DNA of 64,000 nt from the NCBI GenBank assembly GCA_902786015.1, contig CADAAU010000010.1:1-64000 (forward strand). The letters are read 5' to 3'. This stretch comes from an uncultured Coriobacteriaceae bacterium. GTDB lineage: Bacteria; Actinomycetota; Coriobacteriia; Coriobacteriales; Atopobiaceae. Shown here in pieces: positions 25,027 through 33,324 of the stretch. The notes under the pieces are model-generated. The model did not search any database, was not told where the DNA came from, and saw nothing but the letters and a program-made list of their open reading frames with translations. Position 1 is the first letter of the stretch. Every line of letters begins with the position of its first letter. The position numbers and the translations under genes are program-made.

Positions 25027-27243
25027 ATGGAATTCTTTGCAACCTGCCCGTCGGGTTTCGAGCAGCTCCTCGGCGACGAGCTTCGTGCCCTCGGCGCACA
25101 GGCCGTACGGCCCCTCAAGGGACAGGTCGCTTTTGTTGCCCCATACAAGAAGGCCCTGGAGATTTGCTTGTGGTCACGGCTTGCCTCGAGGGTGGTTGCG
25201 GTGCTCGATCGCGTGGGCGCCGGTTCCTCCGACGAGCTATACGAGTCGCTGCGGGCTCTGAACTGGGAAGACCACATCGATTCGACCACAAGCATTGCAA
25301 TAGATGCCTCGGGGACGAACGCCGAGCTTCGTACCACGCAGTTCGTGGCGCTACGCTCGAAGGATGCCATCGTCGACCGCATACGCAGCGCCCGGGGCAC
25401 CCGACCTCTCGTCGATACGGCCTCCCCCGACCTGCGCATCGTCGTACGCATATCGCGCAATCGTGCCACCGTGGGCATCGACCTCGTAGGCGAGCCACTC
25501 TTTAGGCGCGGCTATGAGCGAGACACGCGTGGGCTGCGCGCGGATTATGCCGCCGCGCTGCTCACTTTGGGTAACTGGCACAAGGCCGCATCTGGCTCTT
25601 TGTTGCTTGACGCCCATGCCGACAGGGGCATCCTGCTCGTGGAAGCCGCTTCGATGGCAGCCAGACAGGCGCCCGGTCTGCTGCGCACGCGCTGGGGTTT
25701 TACGGGTTGGCTGCAACACGATGATGACGCGTGGCAATCATGCGTGTCGTATGCGCGCGGGCAATTTGTGGAGCACCCCGACATCCGGCTTGCAACGCTT
25801 AGAGGACGCTCGACGGCGTTTGTGCGCGCGTTGCGCACCGCGGGCATCGATGCCGACGTTCAAGCCGTCTCCAACGAGGGCATCGCCACGCTCGGACACC
25901 CCGCGCTCGTTGCCTGCGACCTCATCGTCTCGCAGGATGACTTCGTCGGCCAGTCGGAGCGCGTCTCTTCCCTTCTACAAGCGATAAGGAGCACTCCCTC
26001 ACGAACGGTCACCTTCTCGCGCGACGGCTTGCCAACACTCGCGCTCAAAAGCGAGCCCTTGCAGACCGTTAGCACCAAGCTCGGACGCGACGAGGCCCTG
26101 CTGTGTGCCTATGGCGAACCGACCGTCGAGGCTCCACAGGCCATCGCTCTGCCCAACGGCACAAAACTTACACCCCTCGTGTCTGCCAGCGACCAGTTTG
26201 CCGCGCGACTAAAGAAGGTTGCACGCCTGCGCGCCCGCTGGGCCAAGCGCGAGTACGTGAGTTGCTATCGCGTATACGACGCCGACCTTCCTGACTATGC
26301 CCTCACCATCGACCTGTTTGCAGGCTGCGACCCAAAGACGATGCTTGCAGACGGCCGGCGCTGGCTCCAGGTCTTTGAGTACGCTCCTCCCAAAGACATC
26401 GACCCCACCCTCGCGCACTGTCGGCTACTCGATGCGCTGGCTATCGCCTCGGCAACGTTGGACGTACCCCCGCGCAACGTGTTCGTCCGTGTGCGACGCC
26501 ATGGCAAGGGTGGCTCGCAGTATGCCGCCGAAGCGTCAAAGCCCTATTCCAAAGGCGGACGCACAAAGAAAGATCAGAGGCTGGCATTACCCCCAGGCGC
26601 GCACCTCATCGACGAGGGCGGACTCGTCTTTGAGGTGAACTTCTCAACACGCCTGGACTGCGGCATCTTTTTGGACCATCGTGACACACGTGCGCTCTTG
26701 CGCGAGATGGCCAAGAAGACCAAAGGGTCAAAGCGTTTCCTCAACTTGTTTGCCTACACCGGCACCGCCACGTGTTATGCGGCGGACGGAGGCATGATCC
26801 ACACCACAACTGTCGATCTTTCGCGTCCGTCGCTCGACTGGGCCAGACGCAACATGGAGCGTAACGGCTTTGCGGGCCGCGAGCACGAGTACGTGCAGGC
26901 CGACGTCATTCGCTGGGTTGGCGAGCAACGTCATTCGCGTAACCGATGGGACCTCATCTTTTGTGACGTGCCCACCTTCTCGAACTCGAGCCGCATGCGC
27001 GGACGCTCCTTTGACGTTCAGCGAGACCACACGGAGCTGCTCATCAGCTTGTCGCGCCTGCTCACTCGCAATGGAACGTGCGTCTTTTCTTGTAACCTGC
27101 GCACCTTCGAACCCGATGCCGAGAAGCTCGCGCGAGCAAAGGTCCAGATCGAGGACATCACGGAGCAGACCATCCCCGAGGACTTTGCGCGCAACCGACG
27201 TGTCCACCACACTTACCTCGTGCGCCGCACTGGCGACCAGTAG
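25027..27243 (+). CDS. rlmL: RlmKL-type 23S rRNA methyltransferase with degenerate RlmL half
   Basis: A 738-residue two-domain protein aligned end to end with the fused RlmL (m2G2445) and RlmK (m7G2069) enzyme. The N terminus has the THUMP region; conserved APGLLRTRWGFTGWLQHDDD follows the first methyltransferase motif. That motif, normally DPMCGSGT, reads DAHADRG (about residues 195-201). The RlmL NPPYGER motif reads SQDDFVGQ (about residue 302). The RlmK half is intact: FLDHRDTRALL, LNLFAYTGTAT and CDVPTFSNS, ending ARNRRVHHTYLV. I infer that only the RlmK-type activity remains. ATG 25027 follows TAGGAG. It is divergent from the phosphohexomutase gene across a 226-base gap with no other feature. 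Confidence 0.85.
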   Translation: MEFFATCPSGFEQLLGDELRALGAQAVRPLKGQVAFVAPYKKALEICLWSRLASRVVAVLDRVGAGSSDELYESLRALNWEDHIDSTTSIAIDASGTNAELRTTQFVALRSKDAIVDRIRSARGTRPLVDTASPDLRIVVRISRNRATVGIDLVGEPLFRRGYERDTRGLRADYAAALLTLGNWHKAASGSLLLDAHADRGILLVEAASMAARQAPGLLRTRWGFTGWLQHDDDAWQSCVSYARGQFVEHPDIRLATLRGRSTAFVRALRTAGIDADVQAVSNEGIATLGHPALVACDLIVSQDDFVGQSERVSSLLQAIRSTPSRTVTFSRDGLPTLALKSEPLQTVSTKLGRDEALLCAYGEPTVEAPQAIALPNGTKLTPLVSASDQFAARLKKVARLRARWAKREYVSCYRVYDADLPDYALTIDLFAGCDPKTMLADGRRWLQVFEYAPPKDIDPTLAHCRLLDALAIASATLDVPPRNVFVRVRRHGKGGSQYAAEASKPYSKGGRTKKDQRLALPPGAHLIDEGGLVFEVNFSTRLDCGIFLDHRDTRALLREMAKKTKGSKRFLNLFAYTGTATCYAADGGMIHTTTVDLSRPSLDWARRNMERNGFAGREHEYVQADVIRWVGEQRHSRNRWDLIFCDVPTFSNSSRMRGRSFDVQRDHTELLISLSRLLTRNGTCVFSCNLRTFEPDAEKLARAKVQIEDITEQTIPEDFARNRRVHHTYLVRRTGDQ

Positions 27244-27413
27244 GCAGTCGCACCGACGTAAGATACCATATATCTGCATAATCTTCATATGCACCGCTAT
27301 ATGTATGCGTTCATCATATAGCAAGGTGATGGAATTGGGGCAATCTTTCGCATCGGCCCATATCGATGGTCTACCATTATGAACACTTGGCAGCCAAAAC
27401 GAAGGGTTAGACA

Positions 27414-29681
27414 ATGCGATCGAAACACTATCGTCCTTTTGTAATCATCCTGGCTTTGTGTCTCTGTATCACCGGACTGCCCGCAATCGCAATGGGCGAC
27501 GAGGCCGTCTCGCCCACAGAGCCCGCCGTACAACAATCCGAGGCAACGGCGGTATGGTATCGCACCCACGCAACCGGCAACAGTGCATGGGGCAGTGACG
27601 CAGAAGGTTGGCGCTTCTTCAACCCTGCGGGCGACCTCTCGGCTCAGTCAGACAACGCTCAAGCGCTCGACTCGATCGAGATGATCTTTTCCTCGGACCA
27701 ATATAGCGGCGGTGTTGAATATCGCACTGTATCCAAAGACGGCAAGGTCGCCGAGAGTTGGCTCTCCGACGGCTTTTCTGCCGCGAGCAATGAGGGCATA
27801 TACGGCGTAGAGGCACGCCTCACTGGCTCCGTTGCCGAGACCCACGAGCTGTGGTATCGCACGCGCACGGCCACAAGTGGCTGGCTAGCCTGGGCACATG
27901 CCGGAGAAGCATCTGGTTCCGCTCAGTCTCCCATCGTCGAGATGCAGGTCTGCGTAACATCGCGCGACAATCAGCTTCGAACGAATGACGAGCTTGCTAC
28001 CTTTGAGGGCGAGCAGCCCGCCGAGAACTCGGAACAGACCGCCGAGAACTCGGAACAGCCCGCCGACCAAGATGCCATCAAGGCACAGGCTGAGACGGCT
28101 GACGAAGCCGAGCTTGGGGCAATGGCCGGAGACCCCTCCATCGAGTATCAGACCCACGTACAGACCTATGGCTGGCAAGACTGGGTTAAGGACGGGGAAC
28201 AAGCCGGCACGAGTGGAGAGTCCAAGCGCTTGGAAGGCATCAAGATTCGCCTCAAGAACGCAAGCGGCTCGGTGGTCTACGCCACGCATGCACAGACATA
28301 CGGCTGGCTGGACGAGGTCGCTGATGGCGAGTTAGCTGGCACGACCGGCGAGTCCAAGCGCCTCGAATCGGTGACCATTCGCCTTACCGGCGACATAGCC
28401 AAAACCCACGACGTGTGGTATCGAGCTCATGTGCAGACCTATGGCTGGCAGTCTTGGGTTAGCAATGGTGCCGAGGCGGGTACGACCGGCCTTTCCAAGC
28501 GCGTGGAGGCCATCGAGGTTCGCCTGGTCAAGAAGGGCGATCCCGTCCCCGTAGGCGTGAGTGAAGAAACGCCTTCCCTTCGATTCTCGACCCATGTGCA
28601 AACCTATGGCTGGCTCGAAGAGGTTGCCAGCGGACAGACGTCTGGCACGACCGGCGAGTCCAAGCGCCTTGAGGGCATAAAGGCGACTCTGAGCGGGGTC
28701 GATGGCGGCATCTCGTACCGCACTCACGTACAGACGTATGGCTGGCAAGACTGGGTTGCCGACGGCGAGGTCTCCGGTACCACGGGAGAATCCAAGCGCC
28801 TGGAGGCAGTGCAGTTCAAGCTCACCGGAGCTGCCGCCGACAACTACGACATTTGGTATCGCTGCCACGTACAGCGCTTCGGCTGGCTCGATTGGGCTAG
28901 CAATGGAGACATGGCAGGATCCGAGGGATTCTCGTATCGCATGGAGTCGATTCAGCTCGTAATTCTGCCCAAGGGAAGCGACGCCCCTGGAGCTACGGAT
29001 AGCCCCTACAAGAAACGCGGTAACACGCTTAACGGCGTCGATATCTCTGGTTGGCAGCGAGGCATCGACATCTACGACACCGAGGGCGACTTCTTTATTA
29101 TCAAGGCTACGGAAGGCGTTTCGACACCCGACAAGCCCGCGACGCGCTACAACCCCTGGTACACGCAATGGGCGAACGAGGTGCTCGATAGCGGACGTCT
29201 CCTTGGCTTCTACCACTACGCCAACGGTGAGGATCCCATCGAGGAGGCAGAGGCATTCTATGACGCCATTAAGGACTACAAGGGCGTTGCCATCGCATGC
29301 CTCGACTGGGAGGGCCAAGGCAACAAGCTCTTTGATACCGGCATGGACGTCGCATGGTGCAAAAAGTTCATGGACCATCTCCAGTCGCTCTATGGTGGCA
29401 TACCGTTCCTCTATACGAGCAAGAACTACTGCAATGCCTACGACTGGACATCTGTGGCAGCCGAGTACCCGCTTTGGGGCGCACAATACGCAGATTCCAA
29501 TGATACGCATGGCTATCAGGCGAACCCATGGCAGTCCTCAAACCCGTGGGGTGCTTGGGGCAGCGTGCCGACCATCTTCCAGTATTCGGGCACGGGCGTT
29601 TTGGACCACAACGGCGGCATGGAGTACTTCGACATGAACATCTTCTACGGCACCAGGGACGATTGGTACGCGTACGTTTAG
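27414..29681 (+). CDS. Secreted GH25 muramidase with ChW-type repeats
   Basis: A 755-residue exported protein. A signal peptide (about residues 1-25) is followed by nine repeats of about 40 residues of the clostridial hydrophobic Trp (ChW) type. The last six are regular, each with a core like HVQTYGWQDWV...GTTGESKRLE. A short Gln/Glu-rich linker separates repeats three and four. The C-terminal GH25 lysozyme domain (about residues 540-755) begins NGVDISGWQRG and has the catalytic-type CLDWEGQG. It should cleave peptidoglycan glycan strands outside the cell, with the repeats binding wall polymer. ATG 27414 lies 170 nt after the rlmL stop; a strong terminator follows. Confidence 0.9.
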   Translation: MRSKHYRPFVIILALCLCITGLPAIAMGDEAVSPTEPAVQQSEATAVWYRTHATGNSAWGSDAEGWRFFNPAGDLSAQSDNAQALDSIEMIFSSDQYSGGVEYRTVSKDGKVAESWLSDGFSAASNEGIYGVEARLTGSVAETHELWYRTRTATSGWLAWAHAGEASGSAQSPIVEMQVCVTSRDNQLRTNDELATFEGEQPAENSEQTAENSEQPADQDAIKAQAETADEAELGAMAGDPSIEYQTHVQTYGWQDWVKDGEQAGTSGESKRLEGIKIRLKNASGSVVYATHAQTYGWLDEVADGELAGTTGESKRLESVTIRLTGDIAKTHDVWYRAHVQTYGWQSWVSNGAEAGTTGLSKRVEAIEVRLVKKGDPVPVGVSEETPSLRFSTHVQTYGWLEEVASGQTSGTTGESKRLEGIKATLSGVDGGISYRTHVQTYGWQDWVADGEVSGTTGESKRLEAVQFKLTGAAADNYDIWYRCHVQRFGWLDWASNGDMAGSEGFSYRMESIQLVILPKGSDAPGATDSPYKKRGNTLNGVDISGWQRGIDIYDTEGDFFIIKATEGVSTPDKPATRYNPWYTQWANEVLDSGRLLGFYHYANGEDPIEEAEAFYDAIKDYKGVAIACLDWEGQGNKLFDTGMDVAWCKKFMDHLQSLYGGIPFLYTSKNYCNAYDWTSVAAEYPLWGAQYADSNDTHGYQANPWQSSNPWGAWGSVPTIFQYSGTGVLDHNGGMEYFDMNIFYGTRDDWYAYV

Positions 29682-29704
29682 CACTGCTGCTATAGCGACA
29701 TGTC

Positions 29705-29746
29705 AGCGGGCCTTCTTCACGGAAAAAGAAGGCCCGCTTTTTTGTT
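29705..29746 (+). terminator. Intrinsic terminator of the muramidase gene
   Basis: AGCGGGCCTTCTT and AAGAAGGCCCGCT form a perfect 13-bp stem with a short loop, followed by TTTTTTGTTT. Confidence 0.92.
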
Positions 29747-29814
29747 TGCAAGGTGCTCCGTTGCTGTTCACATCCGACACAATGCGGGTGGCAACCGCGG
29801 CAGACGGACCGGAC

Positions 29815-29925
29815 GTGGAACGGGGTTCCCGGGGAAGTGTGTTCCAAGTCCGGGAACGGGGTTCCCGGGGAAGTGTGTTCCAAGTCCGTGCCGCGGAACA
29901 AACTTCCCCGGGAACCCCGTTCCAC
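29815..29925. repeat. REP family A locus, three units
   Basis: Units of 29 nt bounded by GGAAC and GTTCC with a CCCGGGGAAG core lie at 29817-29845 and 29853-29881 in direct orientation. A third lies inverted at 29895-29923. The direct pair share the linker aagtccg. This is the only locus in the window with three units; the others have two inverted units. It lies between a terminator and the HAD gene. Confidence 0.85.
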
Positions 29926-29945
29926 TATGCCTGGGGCGAATGACG

Positions 29946-30767
29946 TTACAGACAGCTTTGGAGGTAGAGGGCTACGCCTGCTTCGTCGTTGCTTAGCGCA
30001 ATGCGGTCGGCTGCATCGCGCACCTCGGATTGTGCATTCTCCATCGCGACGCCCACGCCCGCCGCACGCATCATGCTCACATCGTTCTGTTCGTCGCCAA
30101 ATGCAACGGACGACGAGACCTCGATGCCCAAGTGTTCACACAGCCAAACTAGGGCCGTTCCCTTCGAGACGCCCGGAGCCATGAGCTCGACGTCGTTGGG
30201 GTCTCCGCTTGCATAGCAAAACCCTCCGACGTCACTCGCTGCCGCCATAAGGCGCTCACGCACGCCCATGTCGCCAAAGAAACACGTGAGCTTCTCGATG
30301 CACGTCGCGTTGGTGACGATTTGGGGGACTGTGAGGTCGACGGGGACACGCACCCTGCGAAGCATTGCAAGCGTCGCCGGGTTTATGCCCAAGCTCCCCA
30401 TGGAGTCATAGCGCTGCCGTTCTGAGTACACCGCGCCGTCGGCAAACACGTCAAAGGTAAGCGGCCATGTACTCACACGGTCATACAGATCAAGAACCTG
30501 GCTTTTTTGGATACCGCGTGAGAGCATCCTCTTGCCCTCGTGCAGGTCTTCAACCACCGCACCGTTCGCGGCGATCACATATCGTACGGCCCTGTGGCCG
30601 CGCACTTCTGCGGGGACCGCCGAGACGGGACGGCCCGTACACGGCACAAAGGGAATCCCCCGATCGGCAAGCCAATCGAGGGATTGTGCATTGAGCAAAG
30701 GAATGGACTTGTCGGACGCCAAAAACGTTCCGTCCATGTCACAGAACACGATGCGGATCGGCGGCAT
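29946..30767 (-). CDS. Cof-type HAD phosphatase
   Basis: A 273-residue HAD superfamily phosphatase of the Cof subfamily. Motif I is VFCDMDGTFL at residues 6-15, motif II is PCTGRP near residue 42, the lysine motif lies in VSKGTALVWL near residue 204, and motif IV is FGDEQNDVSMM near residue 226. The C2 cap between motifs II and III has the usual size. Such enzymes dephosphorylate small sugar phosphates or flavin and pyridoxal phosphates in the cytosol; the substrate is not predictable. ATG 30767 lies 10 nt after the citrate synthase stop, so the two are cotranscribed. Confidence 0.88.
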   Translation of the reverse strand: MPPIRIVFCDMDGTFLASDKSIPLLNAQSLDWLADRGIPFVPCTGRPVSAVPAEVRGHRAVRYVIAANGAVVEDLHEGKRMLSRGIQKSQVLDLYDRVSTWPLTFDVFADGAVYSERQRYDSMGSLGINPATLAMLRRVRVPVDLTVPQIVTNATCIEKLTCFFGDMGVRERLMAAASDVGGFCYASGDPNDVELMAPGVSKGTALVWLCEHLGIEVSSSVAFGDEQNDVSMMRAAGVGVAMENAQSEVRDAADRIALSNDEAGVALYLQSCL

Positions 30768-30777
30768 GTACGTACCC

Positions 30778-32232
30778 CTAGCCGCGCTTGGAGAGCGTCT
30801 TGTAGGCTCGCGCATCCATACAAGAGTTGTAAGCGGGCCGAATGATGCGCGCGGCACCGTAGAGCTCCTCCATGCGATGTGCGGCCCAGCCTGCCATACG
30901 CGCTATCGCAAAGATGGGCGTAAAGAGGTCTTGGGGGATGCGTAGCATGCTGTACACAAAGCCAGTATACATGTCGATGTTGGTTGAGATAGGCTTGGTG
31001 ATGCCGCGAACGTCACGCATGAGCATGGGGCCGAGTCGTTCCACGCGCTTGATGAGCTCGAACTTCTCGCGCTGATCGCATTGGTCGGCAAGCCTGCCAG
31101 CGTATTGCTTGACGATCTCGGCGCGCGGGTCGGTAATCGTGTACACCGCATGCCCCAAGCCATACAGAAGGCCCGTATGATCGAAGGCCTCGCGCTTAAG
31201 AATGCGCGTGAGGTAGGCGGCTAGCTCGTCATCGCTCTCCCAATCCTGCACGTGTGCGGCAATATCGTCAATCATCTCGCCGGCCTTGTAGTTGGCACCG
31301 CCGTGCTTAGGACCCTTGAGGGAACCCAAAGCAGCCGAGTAGGCCGAATACGCATCGGTACCCGACGATGAAAGCACGCGGGTTGCAAACGTCGAGTTGT
31401 TGCCGCCGCCATGTTCGGCATGAAGCATGAGCATAACGTCGAGCAACAAGGCCTCGTCACGGGTAAAGCCCTCGTCCCCACGCAGCACGTCGAGGATGCT
31501 TTCGGCAATGGAGTACTCCTCACGCGCGGGCGGTATGACCACGCGACGGTCTTCTTGGCTCGCCGTATAGGCGGCATGGGCAACGCTAGCCACCCGCGGC
31601 CAGCGCCCCAAAAGCGATATGGCAACGTCCATCTCGTGCACGGGAGAGATGTCATCGGGCGTGGGATCGAACGCATAAAACAACAGCGTCGCACGTTGGA
31701 GTACGTTCATAATCGAATGGCTGTGCGTCGTGCGCGGAAATGCCGAGAGGTATCCGTCAGGCAGCTGGCGACGCATGGCGATGCGGTCGTGGAAGTCGGT
31801 AAGTTGCGCTTGGTTGGGCAATGCTCCCGAGAGCAAGAGGTACGCTACTTCCTCGTAACCAAACCGATTGTGCGAGAAGCTGCCGTCCACCAAGTCCGAC
31901 ATCTTGTATCCACGCAGCGTGAGCTCGCCCTTGTCGGGGACGACACGTCCTCCCTTCTTGTTGTATCCATGCACGCTCGAGATGGTGGTAAGGCCGACGA
32001 GCACGCCGGATCCGTCGGCATTGCGCAACCCACGCTTCACGTCATAGCGCTCATAGAGCTCGGTGGGTATGGCACCCACGTGGTTCATGCCGTCGTAGAG
32101 TTGCTGGGCCTGCGAGGGGATTCCCATTGCCTCGGACGGCATGGGATAGTTGTCGAGTACCTGCGAAAGCGCGGAGGTGTCGCCCTCCGAAAGCCAGGTC
32201 AAGATGCGACCCCGAATCTGTGGTAGAGGCAT
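30778..32232 (-). CDS. gltA: Citrate synthase
   Basis: A 484-residue citrate synthase condensing oxaloacetate and acetyl-CoA. Conserved elements include the active-site HSHSIMNVLQRATL-type helix, LHAEHGGGNNSTFATRVLSSSGTD split into its usual His-containing segments, GSLKGPKHGGAN, and GLGHAVYTITDPRAE near residue 375. The N-terminal extension and the YELYERYDVKRGLRN-like segment fit the longer clostridial/coriobacterial type. ATG 32232 follows GGGAAGGA; upstream codons lie in the ACT gene and are out of context. It is probably in an operon with the ACT and HAD genes. Confidence 0.88.
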   Translation of the reverse strand: MPLPQIRGRILTWLSEGDTSALSQVLDNYPMPSEAMGIPSQAQQLYDGMNHVGAIPTELYERYDVKRGLRNADGSGVLVGLTTISSVHGYNKKGGRVVPDKGELTLRGYKMSDLVDGSFSHNRFGYEEVAYLLLSGALPNQAQLTDFHDRIAMRRQLPDGYLSAFPRTTHSHSIMNVLQRATLLFYAFDPTPDDISPVHEMDVAISLLGRWPRVASVAHAAYTASQEDRRVVIPPAREEYSIAESILDVLRGDEGFTRDEALLLDVMLMLHAEHGGGNNSTFATRVLSSSGTDAYSAYSAALGSLKGPKHGGANYKAGEMIDDIAAHVQDWESDDELAAYLTRILKREAFDHTGLLYGLGHAVYTITDPRAEIVKQYAGRLADQCDQREKFELIKRVERLGPMLMRDVRGITKPISTNIDMYTGFVYSMLRIPQDLFTPIFAIARMAGWAAHRMEELYGAARIIRPAYNSCMDARAYKTLSKRG

Positions 32233-32248
32233 TGCGAATCCTTCCCTG

Positions 32249-32545
32249 TTAGAGTCGGTACATGAACTTAAATACTTCTTCGCGTTGCATGCTGATTTGC
32301 ACGCCAAGCTCATCCGACAGCTCTGCCAGCTGCTGCTGCAAGTCGGCGAATCCGATGTGCGCCGAGCCAAGGTCTACAAGCATGGTCATCGTAAAGATTC
32401 CCTGCAGTATGGTTTGCGATATGTCGAGGATATTTGCATCGTGCTCCGCAAGCGCGCCGGTAACTGCCGCCACGATGCCCGAACGGTCGCTGCCCAATAC
32501 GGTGATGATCGCACGGTCTTGTGTAGCCTCGTTGTGTGCGGCCAT
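32249..32545 (-). CDS. ACT-domain protein, UPF0237 type
   Basis: A 98-residue protein with an ACT regulatory domain: ITVLGSDRSGIVAAVTGAL then ANILDISQTILQGIFTM, the pattern of UPF0237 and related glycine-cleavage repressor-like proteins. ACT domains bind amino acids and change partner activity. Start ATG 32545 follows AGGAG by 6 nt. It lies 16 nt upstream of citrate synthase, so it may report amino-acid status to that operon; this is inference. Confidence 0.85.
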   Translation of the reverse strand: MAAHNEATQDRAIITVLGSDRSGIVAAVTGALAEHDANILDISQTILQGIFTMTMLVDLGSAHIGFADLQQQLAELSDELGVQISMQREEVFKFMYRL

Positions 32546-32727
32546 TACTTCTCCTTTGTCGTTCTCCTCGCTCCAAACATAGAACAATCAGCATAGCATG
32601 TACGCATGCGCGACATGCCGTTCGTTAGGCGCTTCCCAAGTAATCAATATGACGGGACGTCAAAACGCTGGACCTTCTCCGTATACAGAGCGGCGAGGTG
32701 GCAGCACGCCCCCGGCGGAACGGACAA

Positions 32728-33222
32728 TCAGTTTTGTGCTTCGTCGATGCGCTGCTCAAACAAGAGACGCACGTCTTCGGGTGTAAGCTCCAAGGCAACG
32801 GCCAGCTCCTCAAGGGAACGTTGGCTCGCCTGCTTGAGTATGCGCTCGTACACCACGGGAGGCTTCTTGTTGCGTGCGCGAGTCTCGGCTATACGCGTTT
32901 GGAAGGTCTTGACAATACGCACCGAGTCCAGGCAGCTCCCCGTTCGAATCTTTTGCTTAAAGTGCTCCTCCTCAAGCGCATTGCTCCTACCCGTAAAGGG
33001 GTCGATTTGCATGGTGGGATACTGGTCGATGATTTCGATCGCCTCGTCACGCGAAAGGACGGGACGTAGCTTGTCGGCACTGGCGAGCGGAAAGCTAATC
33101 CGCACAGGATGGCGCTGCCCTATGGGCATCAGCTGATACACGGCCATCGGCTCCTGAACGACTCCCTCTACCTTACAAACTCCCTGACCTGGATGGACAA
33201 TGAACTCTCCAACACTATACAT
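32728..33222 (-). CDS. carD: CarD-like RNA polymerase-binding regulator
   Basis: A 164-residue protein with the CarD/TRCF RNA polymerase-interaction domain at its N terminus (VGEFIVHPGQGVCKVEG, about residues 4-20) and a helical C-terminal part ending in LTPEDVRLLFEQ. CarD proteins bind the beta subunit and modulate open-complex stability, chiefly at rRNA promoters in actinobacteria. ATG 33222 follows GGAGG. It is monocistronic as far as I can see. The 182-base gap before the ACT gene has no recognisable feature. Confidence 0.88.
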   Translation of the reverse strand: MYSVGEFIVHPGQGVCKVEGVVQEPMAVYQLMPIGQRHPVRISFPLASADKLRPVLSRDEAIEIIDQYPTMQIDPFTGRSNALEEEHFKQKIRTGSCLDSVRIVKTFQTRIAETRARNKKPPVVYERILKQASQRSLEELAVALELTPEDVRLLFEQRIDEAQN

Positions 33223-33324
33223 GCGTTCTCCTCCCGACTACCGGGAAGATTATACCATACGCCTACGGTTTTGTGCGCTTTTTATGTATACCCTTGTGAA
33301 GTATTCAGTAGAAAAGTAAGTTAA

